Assembly: GCF_031202265.1 (NCBI RefSeq)
Contig: NZ_CP100604.1
Location: forward strand, 5,562,501 to 5,626,500
DNA length: 64,000 bases
Reading direction: 5' to 3'
From: Bradyrhizobium sp. Ash2021
GTDB lineage: Bacteria > Pseudomonadota > Alphaproteobacteria > Rhizobiales > Xanthobacteraceae
This document shows, piece by piece, positions 36,568 to 45,986 of the stretch; the first letter of the stretch is position 1, and each line of letters begins with the position of its first letter. The translations under genes were made by a program, and so were the position numbers. Under the pieces are notes generated by a model. That model had not been told where the DNA came from, searched no databases, and worked only from the letters and a program-made list of their open reading frames with translations.

Positions 36568-36747
36568 CTCGACGGCCGGCTGCGTGTCATAACCGCAGGA
36601 CTCAAGCCGGACGACAAGGTCATAATCACCGGATTGGACCGTGCGATCCCTGGCCGGAAGGTCACAACCCGGTCGATTTCGATCGCGAGCGCCGCAGACG
36701 GCACTGACACGTCCAAGTAGACGCGCGGCACCCAGAGGGGGGAAGCC

Positions 36748-39700
36748 ATGTTTTCAAAGCTTTTCATCGAGCGGCCGGTGCTCGCAAACGTCGTGGCAAT
36801 CTTGCTGGTTTTGATCGGCGCGGTCTCGGTGTTCAAGCTTCCGGTCGCGCAATATCCCGACATTGTGCCGCCGACGGTACAGGTCACCACCCGCTATCCG
36901 GGCGCGAGCGCCCAGACTGTTATCGATAGCGTTTCGCTGCCAATCGAAAACCAGGTGAACGGTGTCGAGGATGCGCTGTACATGCAGTCCACTAGCGCAA
37001 GCGACGGCACCTACAACTTGATTGTCACTTTCGCGATCGGCACCGATCTGAATTTTGCGCAGGTGTTGGTTCAAAATCGCGTCTCCGCCGCGCTGGCCTC
37101 GCTTCCAACTCAGGTGCAGGCGCAAGGCGTGACTGTGCAGAAGAAGTCCACCGCGATTCTCGAAATCGTCACGTTGAGCTCACCGGACGGGCGTTTCGAC
37201 AGCCTCTTCATGAGCAATTACGCCACGATCAATCTGGTGAACGAATTGGCGCGGCTGCCGGGCGTCGGCAACGTCAACGTTTTCGGCACGGGCGAATATG
37301 CGATGCGGATCTGGATGCATCCGCAAAAGATGTACGCGCTCGGCCTCGTCCCTCAGGACATCATCAGCGTCGTCAGCCAACAAAGCCAGCAGGCAACGGC
37401 GGGGCAAATCGGGATACCGCCAACGCCTCCTACACAGGACTTTCAATACACCGTCAACATCCAGGGCCGGCTTTCGGATCCCGCCCAATTCGAAAATGTG
37501 GTCGTGCGCGCCGCCACCGCGGACGGCGGACACGTCGTGCGCCTCAAGGACGTGGCCCGCGTCGAGCTTGGGGCACAGACTTATTCCCAGAGCTTCCGCC
37601 TGAACGGAAAGCAAGGCATCGGCATTGCCATCTACCTTACGCCCTCCGCAAATGCGCTGGAGGTCGCGAAACTCGTCAGGAACAAGATGGAGACCCTGTC
37701 GCACGACTTCCCGGCAGGCTTGTCTTACGCGATCCCCTTCAACACAACTGCGTTTGTCGAGACGTCAATCAATGAAGTCTACAAGACGCTCGGTGAAGCT
37801 GGCGTATTGGTGCTGATCGTCATCTTGCTGTTTCTACAGGATTGGCGCGCTTCGCTCGTGCCCGCCACGACGATTCCGGTCACCATCATCGGAGCTTTTG
37901 CGGCGATGGCGGCATTGGGCTTTACCATCAACCTTTCTACCTTGTTCGGCATCGTTCTCGCGATCGGTATCGTGGTCGACGATGCGATCGTCGTCGTCGA
38001 GAGCGTATCGCGCGAGATCGAGGTGGGCTTGCCCCCGCGAGATGCCGCCATCAAGGCGATGACCGAGTTGTTTGGTCCCATTGTCGGCATCACCCTCGTG
38101 CTGATGTCAGTGTTCATTCCGGCGTCGCTGCTGCCCGGACTCACCGGACGCATGTTCGCCCAATTCGCGCTCGTGATCGCGGCCACCGCCCTGCTGAGCG
38201 CGATCCTGGCGACGACGCTGAGCCCGACACAATGTGCATTGCTGCTGCGAGAGCCGGTACCCCCAGATCAGCGAAATTCTTTCTTCCGTGGCTTCAACTT
38301 TGTCTATGAGCGGTTGGAAAGGGGCTACACGTGGTTGGTCGGCAGAATGGTGCGCCTGAGTGGCCTTATGGTGGTCGTGGCACTCGGACTGATAGCCGGG
38401 GGAATTTTCGGCCTGACGCAATTGCCGACCGCGTTTATTCCGAACGAAGACCAGGGTTACGGGTTGGTCGTGGTTCAGCTTCCTGATGGCGCTTCGTCGG
38501 AACGCACGCAGGCAGCTCTGACGCAGGCTGCGGAGATCGCCAGGCAGCAGCCAGGCGTCGCGGACGTGATCGCCATTTCCGGCCTCTCCGTTCTCGACAA
38601 TAACGCCACTCTGGCGAACGCGGGCATTGCCTACGCGACCTTCAAGCCATGGAGTGAGCGCGGCCGCGCCAAAGACCAGGATCTCAGATCGATCATGCGC
38701 GGAATCCAGGACCGACTTTCTGAACTTACGGATGGCAGAGGCTTTGTGCTGGTGCCACCGCCAATTCAGGGCGTAGGCAACGCCGGCGGCGTCACGATGC
38801 AGTTGCTCCAGCGCGACGGCACATTCGACTACAAGAAGATGCTCTCCTCGGCGAATGCCGTGATAGACGCCGCCGAATCGCAATCGGCGATTGAGCGAGC
38901 CGTGACATCCTTCCGAACGGACTCGCCACAGCTTCAAGTCGTCATCGATCGCACAAAGGCGGAAACGCTTGGCGTATCCGTCGGCAGCGTCTTTGCCGCA
39001 TTGTCATCGTACCTTGGCTCGACCTACGTCAACCAGTTCAACAAGTTTGGTCGGACCCTGCAGGTCTACGTACAAGCAGATTCGCCTCACCGCCTCCGTC
39101 CGGATGATCCTCTGAAGCTCAATGTCAAGACTGCCGATGGCAGCACCGTACCGATCGGATCGCTCGCGCAGGTCCGTCCAGCGGTCGGCCCCTCGCTCAT
39201 CAGCCTGTTCAATCTCTATCTGACGGCGACGATTTCCGCGCGCGAAGCACCGGGGTTCAGCTCAGGACAGGCAATGGACGTGATGGAGGAAGTCGCAAGC
39301 CGCGTCCTGCCGCCCCGTACCGATTTCGCGTGGAGCGGCATGTCCTATCAGGAGCATGCGGTCGGCAACCAGCTTTACATGGCCTTCGCGCTCTCACTGC
39401 TGCTGGTCTATCTCTGTCTCGCCGGACAGTACGAGAGCTGGCTGTCGCCATTGGCCGTTTTGCTGGCCGTGCCACTCTCGCTGCTCGGTCCTGTTGGCGC
39501 GCTCACGGCGCTTGGTGTTGCGAACAATCTATATGTCCAAATCGGTCTCATGCTGCTGATCGCGCTATCGGCCAAGAACGCGATCCTGATCGTCGAGGTC
39601 GCGCGCGAGCGGCGAGCCGCGGGGCAGGAACTTCTTGAAGCCGCCGTCGAAGCTGCACGGACGCGTTTCCGTCCAATCCTCATGACGTCGTTTGCATTCC

Positions 39701-39912
39701 TGCTTGGCGTCTTGCCGCTGGTGACAGCTACGGGCGCCGGCGCCAATGCCCGTCGATCGCTCGGTATTTCTACCTTCAGCGGCATGGTCGCTTCCACCTG
39801 CCTTGCCGTGCTGTTCGTTCCCTCATTCTTCGTTGTCATGCAGCGCCTTGAGGAACGCCGGCGAGGCAAAAAATCTGCGGTTTCCGCTGTCACGGCGTCG
39901 CCTGCAGAATAG
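36748..39912 (+). CDS. RND multidrug efflux pump, HAE1 family (MexB/AcrB type)
   Basis: This 1054-residue inner-membrane proton/drug antiporter has 12 predicted transmembrane helices and two large periplasmic loops. Hallmarks are FIERPVLANVVAILLVLIGA, the proton-relay Asp pair in GIVVDDAIVVVE, GLTGRMFAQFALVIAATALLSAI, and SAKNAILIVEVARE. The frame is complete. It normally works with the adaptor just upstream and an outer-membrane channel such as OprM; no channel gene is nearby. The adaptor is broken, so the pump may be idle, may use another adaptor, or may be driven by an IS-derived promoter. Confidence 0.95.
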   Translation: MFSKLFIERPVLANVVAILLVLIGAVSVFKLPVAQYPDIVPPTVQVTTRYPGASAQTVIDSVSLPIENQVNGVEDALYMQSTSASDGTYNLIVTFAIGTDLNFAQVLVQNRVSAALASLPTQVQAQGVTVQKKSTAILEIVTLSSPDGRFDSLFMSNYATINLVNELARLPGVGNVNVFGTGEYAMRIWMHPQKMYALGLVPQDIISVVSQQSQQATAGQIGIPPTPPTQDFQYTVNIQGRLSDPAQFENVVVRAATADGGHVVRLKDVARVELGAQTYSQSFRLNGKQGIGIAIYLTPSANALEVAKLVRNKMETLSHDFPAGLSYAIPFNTTAFVETSINEVYKTLGEAGVLVLIVILLFLQDWRASLVPATTIPVTIIGAFAAMAALGFTINLSTLFGIVLAIGIVVDDAIVVVESVSREIEVGLPPRDAAIKAMTELFGPIVGITLVLMSVFIPASLLPGLTGRMFAQFALVIAATALLSAILATTLSPTQCALLLREPVPPDQRNSFFRGFNFVYERLERGYTWLVGRMVRLSGLMVVVALGLIAGGIFGLTQLPTAFIPNEDQGYGLVVVQLPDGASSERTQAALTQAAEIARQQPGVADVIAISGLSVLDNNATLANAGIAYATFKPWSERGRAKDQDLRSIMRGIQDRLSELTDGRGFVLVPPPIQGVGNAGGVTMQLLQRDGTFDYKKMLSSANAVIDAAESQSAIERAVTSFRTDSPQLQVVIDRTKAETLGVSVGSVFAALSSYLGSTYVNQFNKFGRTLQVYVQADSPHRLRPDDPLKLNVKTADGSTVPIGSLAQVRPAVGPSLISLFNLYLTATISAREAPGFSSGQAMDVMEEVASRVLPPRTDFAWSGMSYQEHAVGNQLYMAFALSLLLVYLCLAGQYESWLSPLAVLLAVPLSLLGPVGALTALGVANNLYVQIGLMLLIALSAKNAILIVEVARERRAAGQELLEAAVEAARTRFRPILMTSFAFLLGVLPLVTATGAGANARRSLGISTFSGMVASTCLAVLFVPSFFVVMQRLEERRRGKKSAVSAVTASPAE

Positions 39913-40553
39913 CTTGCTGCAAGCAATACGACAGAAAAGCAGAATGACGTTCGAAGAACGTTCCAATCTTCTCTTGTCGTTCGCAGGAGTTCCGTTCACC
40001 AATGGGCAAACCACGGGCCCAGCTGGTGACAGCGATAGAGCGACTGGGCCGCATTATGGGCCCTCTGCTGAGGTCCTGCCGCGGGTGGGGCACCCAGGCA
40101 CGCGACACCGACGGCCAATTGGCTCTACGTGTGTCGGAAGCCGAACCTGTTGACGCGGACATGAATCGCGTGGCCGCCACCATGCATGCGATCGACGATA
40201 TCGAAGCAGGCCGCCTTGCCGGTCTGTCGTATCGCCTTTGCGAGGGTGGCCAGGGCAGTTTGCACTTCGTCCATCTGTGGGTCAGCGAGCCTGACCAAGC
40301 GTAGCAAGACACTTCCGCTATTGGCACTTAGCGGACATCGACGGTCGCGGGCAGTATGTCCGCTTCTGGCCCAAGACCGGAAGTCAAAAAGCTCCCGCTC
40401 ATCGTCAGCATGAACCCACAAGGTAAGGTCCGGCACCCGTTCTTCCGGAGCCTGCGTGAAGACCCGTGAACGAGGGGTTGCTTTGCGGCAAATTTGGTCT
40501 CGCCGATCAGTATCCGGAAAAATCCTTCGGCGTAAAACTCAAGTCGAGCACTT
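39913..40553. other. Intergenic region with gene debris and a family B repeat
   Basis: No supported gene. A frame ending at 40304 includes HAIDDIEAGRLAGLSYRLCE and SLHFVHLW, which faintly recalls the last part of a small dimeric-barrel monooxygenase; its upstream half is missing. A family B repeat begins at 40328 with TGGCACTTAGCGGAC. Confidence 0.4.
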
Positions 40554-40670
40554 AAGCCCGTTCACTTCTGATAGGCAAAGTGGATATATCTAGTCCCCCA
40601 CAGCAATGTCCGTTATTGGGCGGAGAACGGAAGGCGCGGCGCCAAGTGTAGATGTCTGCAAATGACCCAT
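40554..40670 (+). repeat. Interspersed repeat family C, copy 2
   Basis: Nearly identical to 32359-32472 in direct orientation, from AAGCCCGTTCACTTCTGATA to GTCTGCAAATGACCCAT. The two copies bracket the efflux locus and the decayed IS. Confidence 0.85.
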
Positions 40671-40778
40671 AGGCGTCAGGAGCCTGAATCGCGAAAACGC
40701 GGCAACATTCCTTTTGTAACCGGCCTTCGGGCTCGTTAGATTAGATTCCGTGGGGCTTCCAAGAAATAGGAGCTAACC

Positions 40779-41579
40779 ATGTCACGTCTCGCGCGAATTG
40801 CACTCGCGCTCTTGCTGGCGACGGTGCAACTTCCGGCAGCATTTGCGCTAGACAATGCACCAGCGACCATTTCTCAGGAGCTTGTGCCATTCTCGTCGGA
40901 TGAGGGGCTTGCGCGGCTGGCCCGCTCAGCTGCCAAGGTGGACTTTCCCGCCCTTGCCAATCAGTTCGAAGCGGAGTCGAACGGCGCGTTCTGTGGACCC
41001 GCGTCTGCCGCAATTGTGCTCAACGCCGTTCGAGGTCGGAGCCCTGATCTGCCGCGCGACCGGAGCCGATTACATTCAGAAGACCTTAAATACATTCCGA
41101 GCGCCTACGATCCCACGATCCCTCGCTTCACACAGGACAACGTGATCACCAAAGGCCAGAAGACCCGCGCGCAAGTTCTCGGCGAACCGGTGACGATCAA
41201 TGGAAAACAGATCCAGGACTTCGGCTATCAGGTCCGTCAGCTCGATGAGATGCTGAGGGCAAATGGTCTTACGACCCGGCTTGTCATCGTTGATGACAGC
41301 AAGCCCGAGCAGGATATTCGGACTGATTTGGTTGAAAACCTCAAGCGTCGGGGTGACTATGTGATCGTCGCCTACCAACGCAAGGCTGTAGGCCAACAGG
41401 GCCCCGGACATATCTCGCCGCTTGGCGCATACGACGCTGAATCCGACTCGTTCCTTGTCCTTGACGTCAATCCTGCGAGCGCTGGCTGGGTGTGGATGCC
41501 AACTGCGACCCTCGTTAAGGGTATGCGCACTTTCGATACGGCTGAGAATCGGGGGTATATTCTTGTTGAGACCCCTTGA
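40779..41579 (+). CDS. Exported phytochelatin-synthase-like peptidase (family C83)
   Basis: This 266-residue protein has a Sec signal peptide (residues 1-24, MSRLARIALALLLATVQLPA AFA). The papain-fold catalytic triad of bacterial PCS is visible: Cys72 in NGAFCGPASAAIVLNA, His211 in GPGHISPLGAYD and Asp229 in LVLDVNP. Bacterial homologues (such as Nostoc alr0975) mainly cleave glycine from glutathione rather than building phytochelatins, and this protein lacks the Cys-rich C-domain of eukaryotic enzymes. A periplasmic location suggests it acts on exported thiol peptides. A small Cys-rich exported protein follows 52 bp downstream. Confidence 0.9.
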   Translation: MSRLARIALALLLATVQLPAAFALDNAPATISQELVPFSSDEGLARLARSAAKVDFPALANQFEAESNGAFCGPASAAIVLNAVRGRSPDLPRDRSRLHSEDLKYIPSAYDPTIPRFTQDNVITKGQKTRAQVLGEPVTINGKQIQDFGYQVRQLDEMLRANGLTTRLVIVDDSKPEQDIRTDLVENLKRRGDYVIVAYQRKAVGQQGPGHISPLGAYDAESDSFLVLDVNPASAGWVWMPTATLVKGMRTFDTAENRGYILVETP

Positions 41580-41631
41580 GGCGTTCTTCACTTCGCGTCG
41601 ATGAAATGGAAACAGTGGGGAGAATTGTGCC

Positions 41632-42009
41632 ATGCCGAAGCGCTCCTCCATAGGCAAGCGTCGGAGCAAAGCCTTACCCGCCTTAGGGTTTGCCGGCATG
41701 TCTCTCTCGATGGCAAGCGGTGCGTGCGCCTCAACTAGCGAAGCGAATACATCACCGCCCTCGCAGAAGCACGAAATCTTTCTTGGTGAGGAGGAAATCT
41801 CCGACGTCAGTTTGGCGACGTTCTATGTCTTCGACAAGGAAAATGCTGGACCACCACCGCTCTTCCAAAAACTAAGGCTGGCCGCCGGATGCGGTGCCGG
41901 CTGCGGCTGTAGCTTCGGCTGTGCCTACTGGCCGCAACCTCCGCAGCCTCCAAAGGCAACGCAGCCGACACAGAACCGAAAGAAGAAGCCTCCGCACCGC
42001 ACGAACTAA
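41632..42009 (+). CDS. Small exported Cys-rich peptide, possible modified-peptide precursor
   Basis: This 125-residue protein has a basic N-terminus and weak signal-like stretch (ALPALGFAGMSLSMASGACAS). An acidic conserved-looking segment follows (HEIFLGEEEISDVSLATFYV at 47-66), then a short Cys/Gly block (GCGAGCGCSFGC, Cys87, 91, 93, 97) and a Pro/Lys-rich tail. Bradyrhizobial relatives keep the acidic block and vary the Cys/Gly part, a leader-plus-core layout reminiscent of ribosomal peptide precursors. The function is not known. It probably shares a transcript with the C83 peptidase upstream. Confidence 0.7.
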   Translation: MPKRSSIGKRRSKALPALGFAGMSLSMASGACASTSEANTSPPSQKHEIFLGEEEISDVSLATFYVFDKENAGPPPLFQKLRLAAGCGAGCGCSFGCAYWPQPPQPPKATQPTQNRKKKPPHRTN

Positions 42010-42093
42010 ATGGCGTCCGGCACAGCCGCCTCGGTCAAGCTTTACGCGACAGGCTTACAACGTCCTAGAGTCCTCACCGTCAAAATCGAACTG

Positions 42094-42212
42094 ATGTCTG
42101 CTTGTGGCACAACTCGGACATGCCGCCCTGGTCGCTCTATGTCCGTTGTTGGGGGCAGAGCGGAAAACATATGCTCCCATTGAGCTTTTCAGCTTTTGAC
42201 CCATCTGAGACA
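42094..42212 (+). repeat. Interspersed repeat family A, copy 1
   Basis: About 119 bp: TGGCACAACTCGGACATGCC, TCGCTCTATGTCCGTTGTTG, CAGAGCGGAAAACATATGCT, CCCATTGAGCTTTTCAGCTT, TTGACCCA. The reverse strand reads as a spurious protein (MGQKLKSSMGAYVFRSAPNN). It fills the gap before the binding-protein gene. Confidence 0.9.
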
Positions 42213-42314
42213 TGAGCGACTCAAGGCTTCTGCAGTGCAAAAGCATTGTTCGTCTTTTTGCTAAGCGTGATATTGTGCCCTCTATCGCATGAGGCGACCC
42301 CACGGGAGTGTCTC

Positions 42315-43316
42315 ATGGCAATCCACATTCGACGGCGAGAATTCATATCACTGCTCGGCAGCGCGGCGGCTGCGTGGCCGCTCGCGGCGCGCGGGCAGCC
42401 GAACGAGCGCGTGCGCCGCGTCGGCATGCTGATGCATCTTGCCGCGGACGATCCGGAAGGACAGCCTCGCATCATCGCGTTCGAGCAGGGTATGCGGGAA
42501 TTGGGTTGGGCCGTCGGCCGCAACCTGCAGATCGACTACCGCTGGGCCGCTGGCGATCCAGACCGCTTTCGCAAATGCGCGGCGGAACTGGTCGCGCTTG
42601 CACCGGACGTCGTCTTGGCTGCCAGCGGCACCCCGCTCGTGGTCGCATTGCAACAGGTGACTGCCAGCGTTCCAATCGTGTTTGTGGGGGTCGCCGACCC
42701 TGTCGGTGCAGGCTTGGTCGAGAGTTTGGCACGCCCGGGCGGCAACGCGACCGGGTTCACGGTCTACGAATACAGCATGAGCGGAAAATGGATCGAGCTG
42801 CTCAAAGAGATCGCGCCTCGAGTGACGCGAGCGGCGGTCGTTCGAGAGCCCGCCATAAGCGGCACTGGCCAGTGGGGTGCCATCCAGTCGGTGGCGCCGT
42901 CTCTCGGGGTGGAGCTGTTCCCCATCGGCGTGCGCGATGCGGGCGAGATCGAGCGCGCGATCATTGCATTCTCACGCGGGTCGAACGGTGGCCTGATTGT
43001 GACGGGGAGTCCGTCGACCTCAGTCCATCGCCACCAAATCATCGCGCTGGCCGCTCGGCTCCTTTTGCCCGCGGTCTACCCCTACCGCTACTTCGTCGCC
43101 AGCGGCGGGCTGCTCTCATACGGACCCGACCCGACTGACCAGTTCCGGCGAGCGGCTGGCTACGTCGATCGCATCCTCAAGGGCGAGAAGCCGGCCGACC
43201 TGCCCGTGCAGGTGCCGACAAAATACGAACTAGTGATCAACCTGAAGACCGCGAAAGCGCTCGGGCTTGAAGTACCAGCAGCGCTGCTCGCCCGCGCCAA
43301 TGAGGTGATCGAATAA
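42315..43316 (+). CDS. ABC transporter substrate-binding protein (TrpX-like, Tat signal)
   Basis: This 333-residue protein has a twin-arginine-type start (RRREFISLLGSAAAAWPLAA). The body fits the ABC_sub_bind family: RVGMLMHLAADDPEG, GWAVGRNLQIDYRWAAGDPDRF, VPIVFVGVADPVGAGLVESLARPGGNATG and KTAKALGLEVPAALLARANEVIE. Bradyrhizobium carries many paralogues, usually orphans without permease genes, as here. The frame opens at 42246; ATG at 42315 starts the Tat motif. A truncated paralogue with the same leader lies at 63908. Confidence 0.9.
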   Translation: MAIHIRRREFISLLGSAAAAWPLAARGQPNERVRRVGMLMHLAADDPEGQPRIIAFEQGMRELGWAVGRNLQIDYRWAAGDPDRFRKCAAELVALAPDVVLAASGTPLVVALQQVTASVPIVFVGVADPVGAGLVESLARPGGNATGFTVYEYSMSGKWIELLKEIAPRVTRAAVVREPAISGTGQWGAIQSVAPSLGVELFPIGVRDAGEIERAIIAFSRGSNGGLIVTGSPSTSVHRHQIIALAARLLLPAVYPYRYFVASGGLLSYGPDPTDQFRRAAGYVDRILKGEKPADLPVQVPTKYELVINLKTAKALGLEVPAALLARANEVIE

Positions 43317-43338
43317 ACTGCAGTTTGCTGCGCTGCAT

Positions 43339-43460
43339 ATGTCGCCTATTGGCGCAACTCGGACATGCCGCCGTGGTCGCTCTATGTCCGTTGTTGGGGG
43401 CAGAGCGGAAAACATATGCTCCCGTTGAGCTTTTCAGCTTTTGACCCACGTCGGACATGG
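43339..43460 (+). repeat. Interspersed repeat family A, copy 2
   Basis: Matches copy 1 at nearly every position, from GGCGCAACTCGGACATGCCG to CTTTTGACCCACGTCGGACA. It lies between the binding-protein gene and the DUF1254 gene. Confidence 0.9.
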
Positions 43461-43558
43461 TGATGGTTACGTGCGACACTCTGTTCAACTGGAATTTGAC
43501 ATTCACACCGCCTAAGATCAGCGCAAGGTTCCGGTTGGGTTTCCGAGGGAGGAAAGCC

Positions 43559-44961
43559 ATGACGAAAACGGTTTGGGCTACGCTCGCACTAATCGTCACC
43601 GCAATCTCGGCGCAAGCGCAAACCTTCTCTGCGCAAGACCTTGCCCGGCGCACTATCGAGCGGCGCGCGGTAGAGGCGGCGATCTGGGGTATGCCGCTAG
43701 TCAACACTGACGCGATGCGGCAGGCGTACTTTCGCGATGTCGGCGCAAAGTACAACGACATCTGCTACTTCTCAAAACCACAGGACTGGAAGTTCCAAGT
43801 CACGACGCCTAATGCTTCGACGAACTACATCTATTTCAACTACAATTTGAAAGACGGGCCAGTCGTTGTCGAAATGCCGGCAGCCGTTAACGCCGGGCTG
43901 CTCGGCTCCATGGTTGATGCTTGGGATGAGCCAATGACCGACATCGGTCCTGCGGGCGAGGACCAAGGCAAGGGCGGCAAGTACTTGCTGCTCCCACCCG
44001 ACTTCAAAGGTGATACCCCGGCAGGCTTCTTCCCGATTAGGTACCCCACCTACAACGGTTATGCGTTGTATAGGGCGATCAGGAACGGAACAACCGATGC
44101 CGATACCGCGGCTGCGTTGGCGTTGGTGAAGAAGTTGCGCGTCTATCCGTTCGCGCAAGCCGCCACCCCCCAGAACAACGCTTCATCGACATTTACGGCA
44201 AGACGTTCGATGGCATCGCCAACTTCGACGAGCGTTTCTTTGAGAACCTCAACCGCATGGTTCAGGAAGAGCCGGTGCTACCGCGCGACGTGACCATAAT
44301 GGGCATGCTTAAGAGCGTGGGCATTGAGAAGGGAAAAGACTTCAAGCCAGACGCGGCTACGCAGAACATACTGAAGTCTGCAGCGCAGGAAGCACAGGCG
44401 CACTTCATTGAAGCGCTGACCTCTTACAGCCAACCGTGGTGGCCGGATCGAAACTGGTCCCCACCTGACCCCAAAGGCGTCAAAACCGGGTTTACCTACC
44501 AGATCGGGGACGCGTTGGACATTGACGCTCGCGGTTATGCCAACTTCGCAGCTTTTGCCTTGCCGAAGAAGACCGGGACCAGCTTGGTGTATCTCTTCAC
44601 GTTTCGCGATAGCCGGGGGGAGCGGTTGAGCGGCGAGATGACCTACACGGTACGCGTCCCGGCAAACGTTCCGGCAAAGCAATACTGGTCAATGATCGTA
44701 TACGCGGTGGATACCGCCGCGCTCATTCGTGAAGCTCCGGTGGTCACACTCGATAGCTACAATCAGGCCATGCAGCGGAACGCCGATGGCTCCGTAGATA
44801 TCTACTTCGGCCCCAAGGCACCAGCGGGCAAGGAGGCAAACTGGATATATACCGCGTCGGGAAATGCGTTTTTCCCCGCGATGCGCTTTTACGATCCCGA
44901 CAAACCGCTATTCGACAGGACGTGGAAGCTGCCGGACATCGAGCGGGTTTTGGCGCAATGA
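43559..44961 (+). pseudogene. DUF1254/DUF1214 exported protein, frameshifted
   Basis: The first part (43559-44168) reads as a signal peptide (TVWATLALIVTAISAQA) and DUF1254 domain (VEAAIWGMPLVNTDAMR, YFNYNLKDGPVVVEMP, PTYNGYALYRAIRNGT). From 44168 the homologous sequence moves to another frame (RFIDIYGKTFDGIANFDERF) and continues to a complete DUF1214 end (AMRFYDPDKPLFDRTWKLPD, stop 44961). One missing C in the C6 run at 44166-44171 explains the break. It could be a true frameshift or a base-calling error. Such proteins are about 465 residues, exported, of unknown function. GGGAGGAAAG precedes the ATG. Confidence 0.88.
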
Positions 44962-44967
44962 TCGGGA

Positions 44968-45087
44968 TGTCTGCTGTTGGCACAACTCGGACATGCCGCC
45001 GTGGTCGCTCTATGTCTGTTGATGGGGGCAGAGCGGAAAACATATGCTCGCATTGAGCTTTTCCGGTTTTGACCCATTTGAGACATG
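44968..45087 (+). repeat. Interspersed repeat family A, copy 3
   Basis: From TGTCTGCTGTTGGCACAACT to CCGGTTTTGACCCATTTGAG, about 85-90 percent like copy 1 by eye. It directly follows the DUF1254 stop codon. Confidence 0.9.
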
Positions 45088-45168
45088 CTGAGCCGTGAAA
45101 CCCATTTCGCCGACCGCGAATACTTGATGTAATTGCATTCTTTGCGAAGTATGGATGGCCCACCGAAT

Positions 45169-45771
45169 ATGAAGCTGTATGTCACGTTCACTTCACCCTA
45201 CGCGCGCTTGGCGCGCATCCTGGTAATTGAAAAGACGCTTGAGGATCGCGTGGAGATTATCGCGGCGAAAACGCGTACTGCAGATAGCCCTTACTATCGG
45301 ATTAACCCATCTGGGCGCGTGCCGTACCTCATCGATGATTCAGGTGTTGGCATGGAGGATAGCCAACTCGTCTGCGCTTATCTCGACCACCTAGATGGTA
45401 AGCCTCGTTTCCACGACCCTAAACATCAAACTGATTGGGCTTACCAGCAGTTAGAGTTCTCGGCGCGCAACATGTGCGAGGGCATCTGCGTATGGGTGCG
45501 CGAGATGGCTCGGCCCGCAGGCGAGCGTTCGGCTACTGTTTTGGCGCATGAGGTAACGCGTGCACAGCGCGTGGCCGATGTATTTGAGGGTCGTGTAACT
45601 GATCCGCTGATGCAGAGCGCGCCAACTATGGCGCACTTGAGCCTCGCAGTGGCTCTCGATGTCGCGGCGAAGCGCGGTTTCGGTGATCTCACGACCGGCC
45701 GCCCCCATCTAGCAGCTTGGATGCGCGGCATATCCGAGCTGGCTTCAATGCAAAGGACGGCGCCGCCGTGA
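45169..45771 (+). CDS. Glutathione S-transferase family protein
   Basis: This 200-residue GST has an N-terminal thioredoxin fold (MKLYVTFTSPYARLARILVI; INPSGRVPYLIDDSGVGMED with cis-Pro and Glu-Asp) and a helical C-domain (ARNMCEGICVWVREMARPAG, HLAAWMRGISELASMQ). No specific subclass can be assigned. The frame opens at 45133; ATG at 45169 begins the beta-1 strand. Codon use looks less G+C-rich than the core genes, fitting acquired DNA. Confidence 0.88.
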   Translation: MKLYVTFTSPYARLARILVIEKTLEDRVEIIAAKTRTADSPYYRINPSGRVPYLIDDSGVGMEDSQLVCAYLDHLDGKPRFHDPKHQTDWAYQQLEFSARNMCEGICVWVREMARPAGERSATVLAHEVTRAQRVADVFEGRVTDPLMQSAPTMAHLSLAVALDVAAKRGFGDLTTGRPHLAAWMRGISELASMQRTAPP

Positions 45772-45986
45772 TGCGCCCGAGTCTCGTTTGAATCCGCTGG
45801 CCAGGAGCAAAGCGGATATCCCTCGACGTCTACGCCAGTTGCATGACGCGCGTCGGATATAGGTGGCCCGGCGGGTAATCGGGCGTATGGCCGAATGCTC
45901 AAGGCCGCGCTTGTGTTAGAGGCTGGCACGCCTGGAAAACGCTATCCTCTTACGGCGAGGGATCGCGGCGAGCCGATGGGCCGCGC

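Larger units (their letters stand above)
34107..36720 (+). pseudogene. RND efflux periplasmic adaptor (MexA/AcrA type), split by IS insertion
   Basis: The first 348 codons (34107-35150) encode a lipoprotein signal (LALGLLAGC), a lipoyl/hairpin region (GYLKSINYIDGATAKTGELLF, LKQAQAALAGAKAGLVQTQ) and a beta barrel (FDGIVTRHLASLGELVGTAG). After GELDG the frame enters the IS and ends at 35276 with 41 foreign residues. Removing 35151-36567 plus one 9-bp duplicate restores the frame perfectly: RLRVITAGLKPDDKVIITGL to TDTSK and a TAG at 36718. The intact protein would be 395 residues, normal for the family. The lost part is the membrane-proximal end that docks on the pump, so function is probably impaired. 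Confidence 0.93.

Noticed and set aside
40002..40436. Overlapping frames on both strands after the efflux pump
   Set aside because: Only a faint resemblance to part of a small dimeric-barrel enzyme, upstream half absent, and the region merges into a repeat; kept only as debris.
42055..42303. Reverse-strand frame reading like MGQKLKSSMGAYVFRSAPNN, seen at several sites
   Set aside because: It is the antisense of repeat family A, without a ribosome site and without a fixed end; copies are repeats, not a gene family.
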